Positions 10,475 to 22,949 of a DNA stretch of 64,000 bases are shown here, piece after piece. The stretch is from Scortum barcoo. Taxonomy: Eukaryota > Chordata > Actinopteri > Centrarchiformes > Terapontidae. Below the pieces are notes generated by a model. It was not told where the DNA came from. It worked only from the letters and a program-made list of their open reading frames with translations, and made no database searches. The stretch spans positions 21,362,086-21,426,085 of the forward strand of contig CM041550.1 of NCBI GenBank assembly GCA_023238725.1, in the 5' to 3' direction. The translations under genes and the position numbers were made by a program. Position 1 is the stretch's first letter. Each line of letters opens with the position of its first letter.

Positions 10475-11163
10475 GGTGGGGATGAATGACCGAACAGAGC
10501 CTTGTATAACACCTAAAGTGCTTTTTCAACAGATGCTGAAAGTGAAGTTGAAGGTGGGCTATGTGTATGTATATGTGTGTGTGCGTGTGTGTGTGCATGT
10601 GTGTGCGCAGTGTGTTTTGGCCCTTTGTCGTCATTACAGGCTCTCAGCTGTGTGTGTGTGTGTGTGTGCGCTCTTTGCAGTCTACCAGGATCATGTTGGC
10701 GGGAATGATAGAGTCATTGTATGAAACCTATATTGCTTTACCATAGATGTAGAAAGTTTTTTGAGGGGTCTGTGTGTGTGTGTGTGTGTTTTCTCTTTGA
10801 AGTCTTGTGACTTCTTTAGGTGAGGATGACAGACTGAACAGGGCCTTGTATAACACTTAAACTACAAAGATGCTGAAGGTTTGGAGCGGGTTTTCTCCTT
10901 CAAATTTACCAGGATCATGTTGGTGGGAATGATTGTATGAAACCTATATTGCTTTACTTTACACAAATACAGAAAGTTTGGAGGGGTCTGTGTGTGTGTG
11001 TGTTTTTTCTCATTGCAGTTTTGTGACTTTATTGAGGAGTATCAGACTCTGGCTTCTGCCTGTAGCCGACGCACATACAGAGCATTCCTCTCCTAGGAGC
11101 GCCAGGTAATACCAGGCGAGCCGCACATGTTGGTGTGGTGGGTGGGGGTGTCAAGCTTACGTA

Positions 11164-11205
<42 letters not shown>

Positions 11206-11292
11206 GGGGGGTCAACCTGTCAAGCTTGATTTATGACCTAGGGTTCAAAGGGCACCTGTCAGTCAGTCGAGTTTGATGGAAGATGTCCCCCT
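10475..11292 (-). repeat. Right terminal inverted repeat of the Polinton
   Basis: An inverted counterpart of the left TIR. Two subrepeat units (about 10680-10765 and 10905-10990) carry taccaggatcatgttgg and gaaacctatattgcttta, mirrored from the left units. The outer block has aggagcgccaggtaatacc near 11095 and the terminal TGTCCCCCT. The left has four clear units and the right two, so copy number has drifted. TG microsatellites lie at about 10564-10670, 10770-10790 and 11166-11200. Confidence 0.8.
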
Positions 11293-12623
11293 ACTCTCTC
11301 TGACATAGTTTGGAGGAAGAGGAGGAAGGGGGCACAATTTTCACCAGGATAAGTGGAGGCAGACAGAATAGTGCCTGCCTTTCGCCTAGCGCCTGATGAC
11401 AGCCTCACACTGGCTGTATAATTTCTGCTATCAGTGTTTTCTTCTTCTGCTGTGCCATCGTGACAAATGTGAAAGCACCACAAAGCTACTACCACCTCCG
11501 CTCCTGGTGAGGGACCAATGTAACCTTTTATTTCTGTTAATTCTTATGCTCACTGATCTCACGAGGAAACGATTTTTTTAATTAAGGAGCCTGCAGACTC
11601 TATTCAGAGCCTTTGACAGCCCGAGTACATCTTCCCCCAGAACATATGAGAAAGAAGGAAAGACAGGAAGACTGTGGTTTAGTGGGCTCGACTGCGTCAC
11701 GCACACTCATTGCTAACAGGTGCACACAATCAAGTAAGACATACGTACATCTGAAATTTGCAGTCAGTGACTTTCATTGGATGGCGTCCAATAAGTCGAT
11801 TTGTCAAATTTCTGCCCTGCTAGATTTGCGCTGGTTGACTGTAAGTGGTGTTACTGTGCAATGAAAATGTCTTGGAGCAAACAACATGTTAGCCAGAGAG
11901 CAGAAGGCCACACAAGCGCAGTGTGAAAAAAGGACTGCCGAGTGCTAAAGCACAAAATGTGCAATAGTTTTCTTCTGTTTCAGAATTCACCAAACAACCT
12001 TGGAAAGCAGCATTACAGTCGCGCTAATCAAGAACTGTTTGTTGACAACAGTGAAAACATTTTGTCTCGGCCGTGTTTCATTATTTGGCAGTCTGATGTA
12101 AGAAAATGGGTTTGGAGAACAATATCGGCCTAACAGCACAATCACAACAAACTATAACAGCTTTGTGAAAAATGTCAGGGGTTGTTTTGTATGATTGTAC
12201 TTATCCCATTGTGTGCTACAGCAGGGGCGTAATGGTGAGTGACACACACACAATTGGATATATAATATATATGAAACAACACTGTAACATGCTTTTTTAT
12301 AAGTTCAAGAAAAATGTAACGCACTGATTATTCAGCTACTGTAAGCTGTTAGTGCTGGCCTTACTACTTTTTTAAGAATGTATCTATAAAACAACGCAAT
12401 ATTCAGTTTTGATGAGTTGCTTTCAACCAGCTGTTACCATGGTAACCAGGAGTGTCGATAATATCAATCATCTAAAAATTACAAATAAACACACCATCAT
12501 CACTGTACATGTAAAAGAAAGATAGAGAGTGTGAGCTATATTGGCATAGAGTTCTTTAATTAAACACATTGAATTATACAATAATCACAAAAAAAAAAGG
12601 TATAATAAAACAGATACAAAGAA
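11293..12623. other. Non-coding sequence between Polinton and LINE
   Basis: No gene seen. Short open frames (for example 11613-11864) have no splice or domain support. Confidence 0.45.
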
Positions 12624-12624
12624 G

Positions 12625-12662
<38 letters not shown>

Positions 12663-14140
12663 TCCATTTAATTTATATAGCACTTTTAAGAACACTCGAT
12701 TACAAAGTGCTTCACAGACACAATAATAAATATACACATATAATGCAGAATATAACATACAAACAAACATACACACATACACATAAATATGCATAAATAT
12801 GTATATGCATAGACAAGCATCAAGAGCCCAAGGTCAGAGTGAACAAAAGAGGATTCATGGGAGGGCCAACCTATAGAAGTGGGTTTTTAAGAGCCATTAA
12901 AACAAAGCACGGAATTGGCAGAAGTGATTGTCTGGGGAAGGCTGTTCCACAGTCAAGGAGCTGCAACCTTGAAAGCACGGTCGCCATGGTCCTCTAGTTT
13001 TAAAATTAGAACGGGAAACAATTAGAAGGCCTTGATCTGATGACCAGAGCAGTCGCCGGTGTAATGTCTCGTCGTGTCTGTTAAGTTTCCATGTCTGTCA
13101 TGTTTCTGTTTCCTGTTCTGGCATGTGTCTGTTTTATTTTGAAAGACCCTAACCTTTCCTCTTGTTTCAGGTCCCTTAACTTCCTACCATTGTGTGTTTT
13201 CCCACCTGGTGTGATTGTCTGCCCCACCCTGATTGTTTCCACCTGTTCCCCATTACCTCATGTGTATATATTGTCAGTGTTTCAGTTTCCTTGTCTCGTT
13301 GCCAGATTGTAGCCAACCTTGTGTGAGTTCATGTGTTCATAATTCATGTGTTGTATGATTCAGCCATTTGTCACGCCAAGAACCAAGATTGCTTAGATTC
13401 ACCTTGTAAGACTCTCTTTATTAAAACTTTTAAACCAGTACTGTCTTGTGTCCTACATTTGGGTCCACCTGCTCTGTAGCCAATCTGTAACAGTCAGCTA
13501 GAGTAGGGGATCAGTAGCTCTGATAAATAATCAGGGGGCAGGCAATGTAAGGACTTGTAAGTGTTGAGTAATATCTTGAAGTGGATTCTCTACTGGAAGC
13601 CAATGAAGGGATGCAAGGACTGGGGTGATGTGGGATCAGTGACTAGTATTAGTCAAAAGATAGATGGGCTAGAGAGGACTGGGTGATGCAAGTGAAGAGG
13701 GAACTACAGTAGCCTAAACAAGAAAAGATTAATGTGTGCACTAGAAGTTCCATGTGTTTTGCTGATAGTATTGGTTTAAATTTTGCAATGTTTCTTAACT
13801 AGAGAAGCAGGACTCAGTGAGTCTAGTGATGTTAGAATAAACATTCAGATGTTAGTCAAAAAGGATTTTTAGAGGCAGGCTTGGTATTGTTAGCAAGAGG
13901 GCCAATATAGTGACAGACTTCTTTGGTAAAACTATCTGGGCCTATCACCAGGACCTCAGTTTTCTCAGAATTGAGATGGAGGAAATTTAGAGGCATCCAA
14001 GTTGTAACAGGGGCTAGGCAGTCCTTGAGGTTATTGGGTTTAACTGAGAAGTACAGCTGTGTGTCATCCGCGTAACATTGATATGAAATACCACAAGTGG
14101 AGTTAAGCAGGTTGCCTAGAGGAAGCATATATAGAGGAAA
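12624..14140 (-). mobile_element. L2/Rex1-like LINE, 5'-truncated, antisense
   Basis: On the minus strand, reverse transcriptase palm sequence with the YADDTQLYF motif (near 14060-14095) is followed by FLHLNSEKTEVLVIGP. Further down are translated remnants of HITPVLASLHWLPV (near 13600) and RAFKVAAP...LWNSLPQTI (near 12930-12970), which are typical 3' parts of L2/CR1-clade fish LINEs. The 3' end has aaagtgctatataaatt and a CTTT microsatellite tail (GAAA on the plus strand, 12624-12663). It is interrupted by the element at 13065-13491. Frames are broken. Confidence 0.7.
13065..13491 (+). mobile_element. LTR-like insertion within the LINE
   Basis: A 427-bp segment begins TGTCTCG and ends TGTAACA, as many LTRs begin TG and end CA. 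It contains aattcatgtgttgtatg, an AATAAA-like ttattaaaac near 13420 and the phrase cctacatttgggtccacc, which I associate with a very common teleost LTR-type or nonautonomous repeat. It splits the LINE remnant. A clean target duplication is not visible. Could instead be a nonautonomous DNA element. Confidence 0.5.
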
Positions 14141-14427
14141 AAGTTAAAGTGTCTGTTGGACAAGTAAGAAGTTTCTGTACTATGTTTTTGATGGAAACCA
14201 GATTGAAATCTAACTATAAAGCTACGCCAACCCAATTGCCACTTGAACTTAAAAGTAGGAGCAAAACATTGCTTTGAGTAAACATCTTATTCACACCAGC
14301 AGTCTAATTCTGTATATGATAATCATCTATCACACCATCCTCACAAAGCAGCACAGCATGCACTCACAGTGCATACCAAATATTCAAAAGATAAAAACAT
14401 GAAATCCAACTAAATAAAGCTGTGCTG

Positions 14428-17400
14428 CTAGGGTTTCTTTGAGGAGTTGTCTACATTTTTTTTGTCAGTTGAGGAGTTGTTCAGGATATTTCTGCTGTAA
14501 TTAATGGTCAAGCCACTTTCTCCGTTTGCATCAGGCTCCAGAGTGTCTTTTGTATTTTTATATCTAATCCCAAAAAGACTGCACATTTTCTTCAGCATCA
14601 GGTCGACAATCTCCTCCTCGTCTGAGGGCTGGGTTAGAGCAGAGAGATGAAAACAAAACATATGGACATATCAAGTAAGAAGCACTTTTGATGGGTTTGA
14701 TGGATATGATGTTTACATGCGCAAACATAAAAGCAGGATACTTCAAAAACCTGATCATGTCTGGAACACTGTCCATGGAATCATGCACACTAAGTCATCT
14801 TATGCCAAGACATTCACATAAATATGCATAAAAAAGAATATATATGCAAAATATATAAAGCAACAACACATATAAACATCACTTCACTTTTGCACATTGC
14901 TTGATCAATATTTTGGACATTCCTGCACAAATCTGTACAGTTCTTTTATTAAATAACGGCAATAGTGTACACACTGTGGACTATATCCTTTTTTAATAAT
15001 ATTCTTTGATATTTATTCATATTTAACCTACTCTTTTGAGTTGCACTGCTTTAACATTTTCTTATTTTTTCTTCTTACTATGTTCATTCTTATGCACAGA
15101 CACAACATACCAAGACAAGTTTCTCGTATGGGAAAACCTTCTAGATGACTGTTGAAGAAGCACTGGGTATGGCAGGCAAAAGCTTAATGTGGCAAAGGTG
15201 GAGAACTAGGCAGACTAGCAATTAAAACTTTAAGTAGCTTAACCTTTAAAAACAAGACCTATCATGTTCATTGTTCTTTCTCTCCTGTCATTTTTTCCAT
15301 TTTTTACTCCATTCTAGTGCTATCAGTACAAAGCAGTGGTGCACAATATGTCCATCAGTCATTGTCCACAGTGTGTTGAAGTAGTTATCTGTCTAGTTAA
15401 GGAAGGGGGACTACTTGATAATGGTGGAACAGATTGTTCCTATCAAACCACCCTCTAACAGGGCCTGAGTGAGAGACGAGGATCCCCACACAGAGCAGGT
15501 CCCCTTCCCTCACTCCCTCTGCAGACTCGGAAAATAAACAAGTTGGCCTTTTCTATGATCCTGGATTATTGACGGATGCCAATCTTTTGCTTTTAAATCA
15601 GTTTGCATTCAGTGCAATCACTGATGGGTGCATTTGCCCAGCTTGCTTGATATCCTTGACAGTCTCCTGTCTGACCAGTGAGAGCAGATTTGGACTGAAA
15701 AAAAAAATTCTAGACATTTACTGCCATTTTGCTCATCCCATTGCTACAGTGTAACAAGGGCAGATCCACCATCCTCCAGTCCTCTGCTGTTTTATTAGCA
15801 CAGAAGTTTCAAACATAAAGGCACAAAAGGATGAAAGGGAATGTATACATAACTCCTGGGTTAATGCTATGTCTGAGGCCATGGCCATAGCCAAATGTTT
15901 GAATGTAGATGCCATGCTGGACCAAGTCCAATCATGACAAAGAAAAATAGATGGTCCAAAGACATTACCAGAGACTTTGCTAAGAAAAGATGACTTATTT
16001 GGACCTAAACACAGCACATCACAAGAGACAGCTGATGGTTACAGTATATTATGATTATCATGATTATCATCATTTCATTTGCCATACACTCTATGGAGTA
16101 TTTCAACTCAGCACACAAATTAAATATTTTATTATTACAGCCCTTAAGACTGTATTTGATTTATCAAGTGTAAATGTATTGTAGCATTCACTCAATTAAA
16201 TCTCATGATTTAATGCCTTGCAGTAATTTCCTCATTCAGAGACTTTTCTCAAATCGCTCTTATATTAGAGGGCATTTGTTTCTCTCCCTGTTTGTTTTAA
16301 GGTATAATATGGAATATAACAGTCACAGTCTCATTTGAAAGAAGATTTTTTTCTCTGTGTTTTGAAATAACTGACTTGATGGTTTTCTAATCATTAGGAT
16401 ATGTCTGCAAAAAGCTTAGCAAAGCTAATTTGAAATGGCTTGTGTCAATTAGAGCTATGGGTGGGTGTTGGCGGTGTTGCTGGAGTATGTGTGGATGAGG
16501 TGCCCAATTAGGAGAATTTTGTCCCCATGTCCATGACTCCTAATGGCTGACCTGGTTGTACACTGCCCTCCGAAAGTATTGGAACAGTGAGGCCAATTCC
16601 TGTATTTGTTGCTGTAGACAGAAAATGTTTGGGTTTGACTACTTCTGTACTACTACTTACAGTCCAGATGGCTTAACTTTGCTCATAAATTGATGCCAGA
16701 CATCCATGAGGATCTGGCTCATCAGCTTTGTTAAAGTATCTTTCCACCCACATTTACCCAATAGTAGTCAATGGCATCAGCAAGGAGGGCAAGCAGTATT
16801 AGTTTGTGTTGTTGGTGGAGGCAGCCTTGACCGTCCTCGACCCAACACGAGCGGGCCATTTGCTTTTTTCAACGTGGGTAAATTTGAAAAAAATAAAAAT
16901 AAAACTCTTTTTTGTAATGTAATGTAATGTATCACCTCCATTAAGCTGTGTAAATGTGAAAGTCTTGTCCAATGATGCGCAGGGGTGCTTTGTGTTAAAC
17001 ATAATGTGTGCTTTTGTCCCAGAAGGTGATATTGCAATGTCAGGGATGCAAATGTCTTTTTTCCCCAAATAAATCAGTTTCAGGTGTGCCATTGCCATAG
17101 CTGTTATTACTGTTATAGCTGTTATTTCTTTTGTGCCTGCCCATACTGCCCCTTCAATAATTTTGTCAACTTAAATACTGAACAAAAACCAGGGGAAGCT
17201 CTGGTGGCCTTGGTCAGAGACACTTTTTAAAACATGGAATGCTCTTAAAACTCTGAGTCGATGTCATGTTGATGTGTCATGTACTATAGGTGCAGAACTA
17301 GGAGTTTTTACATGTGTTAAAAAAAGTAAAATGGAGAAAACCTTCGCCTATAGGAGACAAGAAGTAATTGAAGATATGCCCTTCATAGCAGAGTTCAAAA

Positions 17401-20400
17401 ACAGATGGCCAGCTCTGTTTTCTGAGAATCAGGTAATGTTCATGTTTTTTAATGGCTGTACATGTATTAAACTTAGGTAAGCTCTTAATTTTTTAAAAAG
17501 TGAACAAGTTGACTGGATGCAATGCAATGCATCCATTGCAATGCACAGTATATCAGTCTAAATGCAAACCATTAACCCACTACCTAAAAAGTTTACATTT
17601 CTACAATATGTGACCAGTTGAAAGTGATGAGATTGTTTTAAGTTTCGTGTGAGATTGTGTTTCAATCTGTTGCAGGTAAATGCAGAGTTCACCTGCATTA
17701 CCACAGTCCCCCTGCTGTCAGTGTTTATGGCCCAACTGGACCATTACTCCAACCAACTGATGAAGGTTTTCAAAAAGAAAGGAGGGGCAGCAGTATCAGT
17801 CTAATCATGGTAGCCATGGACCAGGTATGTGTTTTTCACTTTAACCCTGACCCTTTGGAGTTTAACTTTGAACATAAATAAGCTGTTTGGTATTACTGTA
17901 TTTAACTCTCCCTCTTATTAGGTCTTTCACTTTGAAACATGTTCAGATATGCAGTAGAGCCATATCATAAGCAAATATAGTATTATAAAAGCATGAACTC
18001 ATGAGCATCTATCATTAACACAATTTTTATTCTATTTCATTATTCTACATCTATTCCTCAGTTTATTTTACTCTGTTAAAAATTGCGAATCTGAAACCAG
18101 TAGATATTTAAAAAAGGTTTCATAAAAATCTGTTTTTGGTCTCCAACAGAATTCAAGCATTGAAGTAAGAAGGGTGTGCATGTTGAGAGCATTATGCGTC
18201 TACTTAAATGAAGATCCTGACAACCTTGTTAAGAAGTACATGGTAAGTTGTGACACTGTTCATCCCATAGCTTTTTGATTTAGCTAATTAATTAAAAAAA
18301 TGCATTTTTTTTACTCTGTTTTCATATTACCATTTCATAAATCTGTCTGGATATAATGTGTAATTATGGCAATTCAGCATCAAATATACCAGAGATGTTT
18401 AATTGACACAATCATTAACCAAAAAGGTCATCATCTGTCTTATGAGCATTTAGGTAATGGTAGAGACAGCTGAGAACTTGAAATACACAACACTTCAAAA
18501 ATTAGAGATCTATGTTAAGCAATTGATGACTTGCTTGAGGAGTTACATTTCATTCTTACCTCTGCAGCACTGCCTATATCACACAGTGTAGCTCTTGACA
18601 TTGTCAATAGGCACAACCTCCAAGTTGACCAGTTCATTATTAACAAAATGTTTAATGGTTTTGGTACTGTTAAGTGATGTTTGAGTTATCTCAGCATGCC
18701 TAGAATTTAATTGGTTCAACAAATATGTAAATAGAGATTTCTGTGTAAATTTTATGTAAATAGAGGCATTTTATCACTATTTTTCTATTTGAATGTTGTT
18801 GCTAGTTTTGTAAAGAAAAAATTATTTAGGTGTGGGGTTAAAACAATAAGAGTATACATTCATAGATTTTTTTTTAAACTTTATTTTATTATTACATTTT
18901 TAGTTTTTGGAAATGTGTGTATACACATACATATTATACACATGTAACTTTATTTGTAATAGTCCCACTAATGTTTCTAGACCTGAGTATAATAAAGGCT
19001 TGAGTGAATTTCACCAGCTTAAATTGTATTTATTTGACTCATTTATTTAAAACAGAACAACAAAGGTGTTGCATTAACACAAACCTACCAAATTAATAAT
19101 GTTTATTTGTGTTAAGTAAGTTGAACTCAATCATATTAAGTTAAGTGAACATGGCGTCAGTAAATCCAACATAATGTCATTGTGGTAATGCAATGTAGCA
19201 ATATCATGTAGCTTTAAAGTAAGATAATTAAGTTAGATTTACTTAATGCGTGTTGTTCACATTAATAGTACATTGCTTTTCCCATTTAAACATCACAGTT
19301 TCGTGGGACCAGTTGACATAACTTAGTTAAGTAAATCCAACATTTTATTTCTTAGATCGCAGAATCTTTCAACAAGACTGGAGTTTCTTTCATTTGGATT
19401 TCAGGGTGTATTGTAAAATGTATGGTCTGCATTTAAATAATACAGAAACAAGATTAAATGACTTGATTAGTTATGAATACTCATAAATATTACCTTGTGA
19501 TGTTTTTGCTCCTCGTTGAATGCCACGATGATGACTGAGAGGAGGAGATTGAGCACCACAAATGTCATGAACACAATGCAGGAACCAAACAGTAATCCGC
19601 CAAGCAAAGGGTTGCAGTCCAAAACCTGGCAAACATTGATGAAGATTTAACTGATCACATAAGAAGACACAGAGAAGGAAAAATACTTCTTCATACACAT
19701 GGATATCGGTTTTTGTATACAGTGTATATACCCTATATGCTCTTATAACTGCTTCAGTAAAACTCTCATATCTATGTATTTTACACAACAAATCTGTAAA
19801 AGAACTCACGTACCTCGTCATAGTTAAAGATGCCTATCTGAAAATTAATGATGGTCAGGAAAGCGTCTGTTAAGGTTCTATATGAAGATATCTTCCAGCC
19901 ATAAATCACGTTGCACTAGAAAAGGTATGATCATTTTATCAGTAGAGAATTTCCATTTTGACTAAATAGGTCATTTTGGAGGTAATGCACCAAGGTTAGC
20001 TTAAAAGTATTTCATACTATATAAACATAGATAATATGTACTGCACTATTAGTACTATGTACTATTAGAAGATTAAAATTCCATAATACATTAAAGACAA
20101 CATCTGACAGCACTACCACCATTACTGCACCATAACTCCAATACACACAGAGGGGATTTGTAAATTGCCTTAGCCTGGTATCAACTATATGCTGGCTTGC
20201 AGTGAAAACAATAGATCTGATCTTAGTGTCAAAATCTGATACAAATTTATAATGTTTTTAAGAATCTTTTGGAAATATGTTGAGCCGTAGTCTACATTTC
20301 ATTTAAATCATCTAGACACTTTAATTTTAAGTGTGTTTGTCCCTGTTGATATCTTCTTTTAAGAGCAGAGAAAAGAAGTTTAACTTGTTTTACACTCCCA

Positions 20401-22949
20401 GCTACTCTAATCTCTAAAGTTGTATCGCAAACTTCATTTAATTTTCCAAGTGGCTCTCACTGGGCAATGTATACTAGAAGATAAAGCATAACTTTAGAAT
20501 ATAAATAAACAACAGCCCCAGTAAGTCAGTGAAAATAGTCGTGACTTAGTATCTTGAATATTTAACAGGAACTGGAAATACTCTGATCTTGGTCCTGCAA
20601 AGGGAGAAAGATACTCACAGCAATGGAATATGCTAGGAACATGATCACAATGACCAGAAGGAAACTGGATATGTCAGTCCAGGCCCGCTGCAGCGCAGCA
20701 GTGATCAGGTTCATCTTGGGGTTCAGTCTGAGCAGGTGCCACAGTTTGATGGTGGTGAGCAGCACCAGGAAGGCGATCAGATACTGGAGCATTGAGTTTG
20801 CTGTGGCTGTCTCATAAAAACTGGCAAATCTACAGACACAGTAAAGATGTGAGATATCACGAATATAGGAGACAAAGGGTGCTATCAAAGAATACTGTAA
20901 AATACTGTAACGATTACAGAACAAGAATTTTAGAGGAAACAAACCGACTAGAGTCTGCAGCCATGCTCTATTAGACTCTACTGTACAGCACTGCTTTGAG
21001 TTAAAAACACTATTGTGCTAACATGCTCACAAAGACAATGCTGATGTGTATATATGTAGTTCGCCATGTTCACCATCTTGTTAGCATGCTAACATTTGTT
21101 AATTAGAACAAATGCAAAGTAGAGCTGAGGTTGTCACTAGTTTAGCAGGTATTTGGTTATAAACCTATATATAAATTTAAAGTAATCACATCATCCTGAG
21201 CATGCATCTGATATCATGGCAGTCTATCCTGCAGGGCTTTAAAAGATATTTAATTCTGTGCCAAGCAGTTGCCTGACAAACAGATCGACATTGTTATACC
21301 TTGAACTGCACTGGAAAACAAATACCTAACCACAGTATAAAGCCCACTGCATATCTTCTACACTTGTCTAAAGGTGTTAGATTGACACTTTTTTCATGCC
21401 CTACAAACTAAAGATCAACCATCATGTTTAGCATATTATGTTAGTCTCACTGGTCTTTGTGGTTTTGGTAATAGGTCATATCGCGGTTTCCAAGCAGGGT
21501 CCTCTTAATGTAAACAGCCACGGCGCTCCAGCTCAGTAAGATGATAGTCAGCTCAAGAAGGTTCCACTTGCTCCTGAAGTAAGCCCAACGCTGCTGCTTC
21601 ATTAATTTGGCCTTCCAGGAAAAGAGGAGAGTGTTAGACAGTATGTTAACTAATAGGATCCAGTTTGTTTTCCATTTGTTTCATAAGGGAAACAAAGGAA
21701 CATTAGTGAGAAATGTGCTGCCTAAACACTAATATGTAATATTAGGATAAAGGCTTGACAGCATTAGAGAAAATGGCTCCCCCCCACACTTTTTGCTTTT
21801 TTATATGTCAGTTTGTCAAATGGTACTGCAATGAGCATTTATGCATTATGAATTAATATGCAGAATTTCTGAAAGACTTTGATCTCAGTGCTGTTTGATA
21901 TTCAGCTGAACATCAAAGGTATGTGCAAATATCTGAAAAAAAGTCTTGTATTACATTTTGTGCAGTATTAAAGGAAAAACCTTTTCCTGCTTCCTTCACT
22001 GCTGACCCTCCCCTGGGGTCTATTCTGGGTCCCCTCTTATTTACCATATACGTCCACAGTAACCTTTTTGAATATCCTCTAACCTTATCACTTGGCTTTT
22101 TCTTAACTAATTTTATCTTGTTTTATAGCTAATGTTTTGGAACTTCTATGTTTGTTATTTGCTATTGCTCTGTAAATAAAGTTATTTTTAAAGTTACCAT
22201 TATTATTTCTCTACATGTGTTACTGAGATCAAAACAAGACAAATGTATTTGTCTGTTCCTGTATTAATTGCCTCAAAAGGCTGCAAGGAAGGACACACAA
22301 TGAAATTGGAAATGGAAACGCGTAATCGGGAAATGACAGTGCTATACTTAAGAAACTCTACTGTAGAAGGAGCAGTGGTAATGATTCAGATAAGTTGGAT
22401 CATAAATGAGCTGCTATGTGGAAGAAAATCACAAATCACGGAGAAGATTAATGCTATTACGTCCTTACAGCATCATCATCATTAATTTAAGAGGCGTACA
22501 GTCAACATGGGCAATTGAATGTCCTGTGTAATTTATTAGGCTGAAACATTGCAGGAAACATGAACTGTGGAGGATAACAAGGCTCTCTGAGTCAGCCGTG
22601 CTTTTGGATGGCAGTGAGTAAACTTTAATGATTGCCCTCTTTTAACTACAGTAGCTTCATCAGCAATTCAATCTCAGGCCAGTCTGTCAAATGTTAATAA
22701 TCCTTGTGTAACACTGAATCTCGATCATTTGCAGTAGCAAACAACAACGATGTTTCCTAAAAAAATGTGTTCAGTCTGTAGCTGAAAAGCATCTGTATGA
22801 AGCAGTTATGTCAGTATGTACCTGCAGGAACATGTAGTAGAGGATAAAAAGCAAGTATATGATCTCAGCAGCCATAACGAAGATGTGAAGACCATCAGTT
22901 GACTGGTAAAGATGAACACTCTGCAGATCACTGTGGAACTGAAATGCTC
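14428..22949 (-). CDS. pkd1l2: pkd1l2 exons 39-44: S2-S6 channel core and C-terminus
   Basis: Exon 39 (22822-22949) has S2 (IFVMAAEIIYLLFILYYMF). Exon 40 (21451-21611) has S3 (LLELTIILLSWSAVAVYI). Exon 41 (20619-20829) has S4 and S5 (YLIAFLVLLTTIKLWHLL and SSFLLVIVIMFLAYSIA). Exon 42 (19814-19915) is the pore loop (SYRTLTDAFLTIINFQIGIF). Exon 43 (19494-19625) is S6 (VFMTFVVLNLLLSVIIVAF). Exon 44 (14428-14628), after an intron of about 4.9 kb, gives the short cytoplasmic tail ending SSKKP and a stop. The pore loop lacks the LGD filter known in PKD2. All junctions are in frame. Confidence 0.88.

Larger units (their letters stand above)
2913..11292. mobile_element. Decayed Polinton/Maverick (adintovirus-like) element
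   Basis: The two ends are inverted copies. Both termini read AGGGGGACA inward and continue through a matching TTCCATCAAAC and a shared GGTCATAAATCAAGCTTGA. Between them lie remnants of a packaging-type P-loop ATPase, a pX-like small protein, a capsid-like protein and a DDE integrase, a gene set known from Polintons and adintoviruses. Usual length is 15-20 kb; here it is 8.4 kb, or about 6.7 kb without the nested Tc1. No polymerase B or protease was found, so it is internally deleted. No 6-bp target duplication is visible (GAAAAT on the left, ACTCTC on the right). Every reading frame is damaged, so it is a fossil. Confidence 0.85.
14629..19493. other. Large last intron of pkd1l2
   Basis: It holds a Tc1-type TIR fragment near 16.56 kb and a broken SAMD3-like gene copy on the opposite strand. 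The rest is AT-rich and I see nothing else in it, apart from a repeat-like stretch near 19.03-19.35 kb. Confidence 0.6.

Noticed and set aside
2907..11298. 6-bp target-site duplication of the Polinton
   Set aside because: GAAAAT on the left and ACTCTC on the right do not match, so no duplication is claimed.
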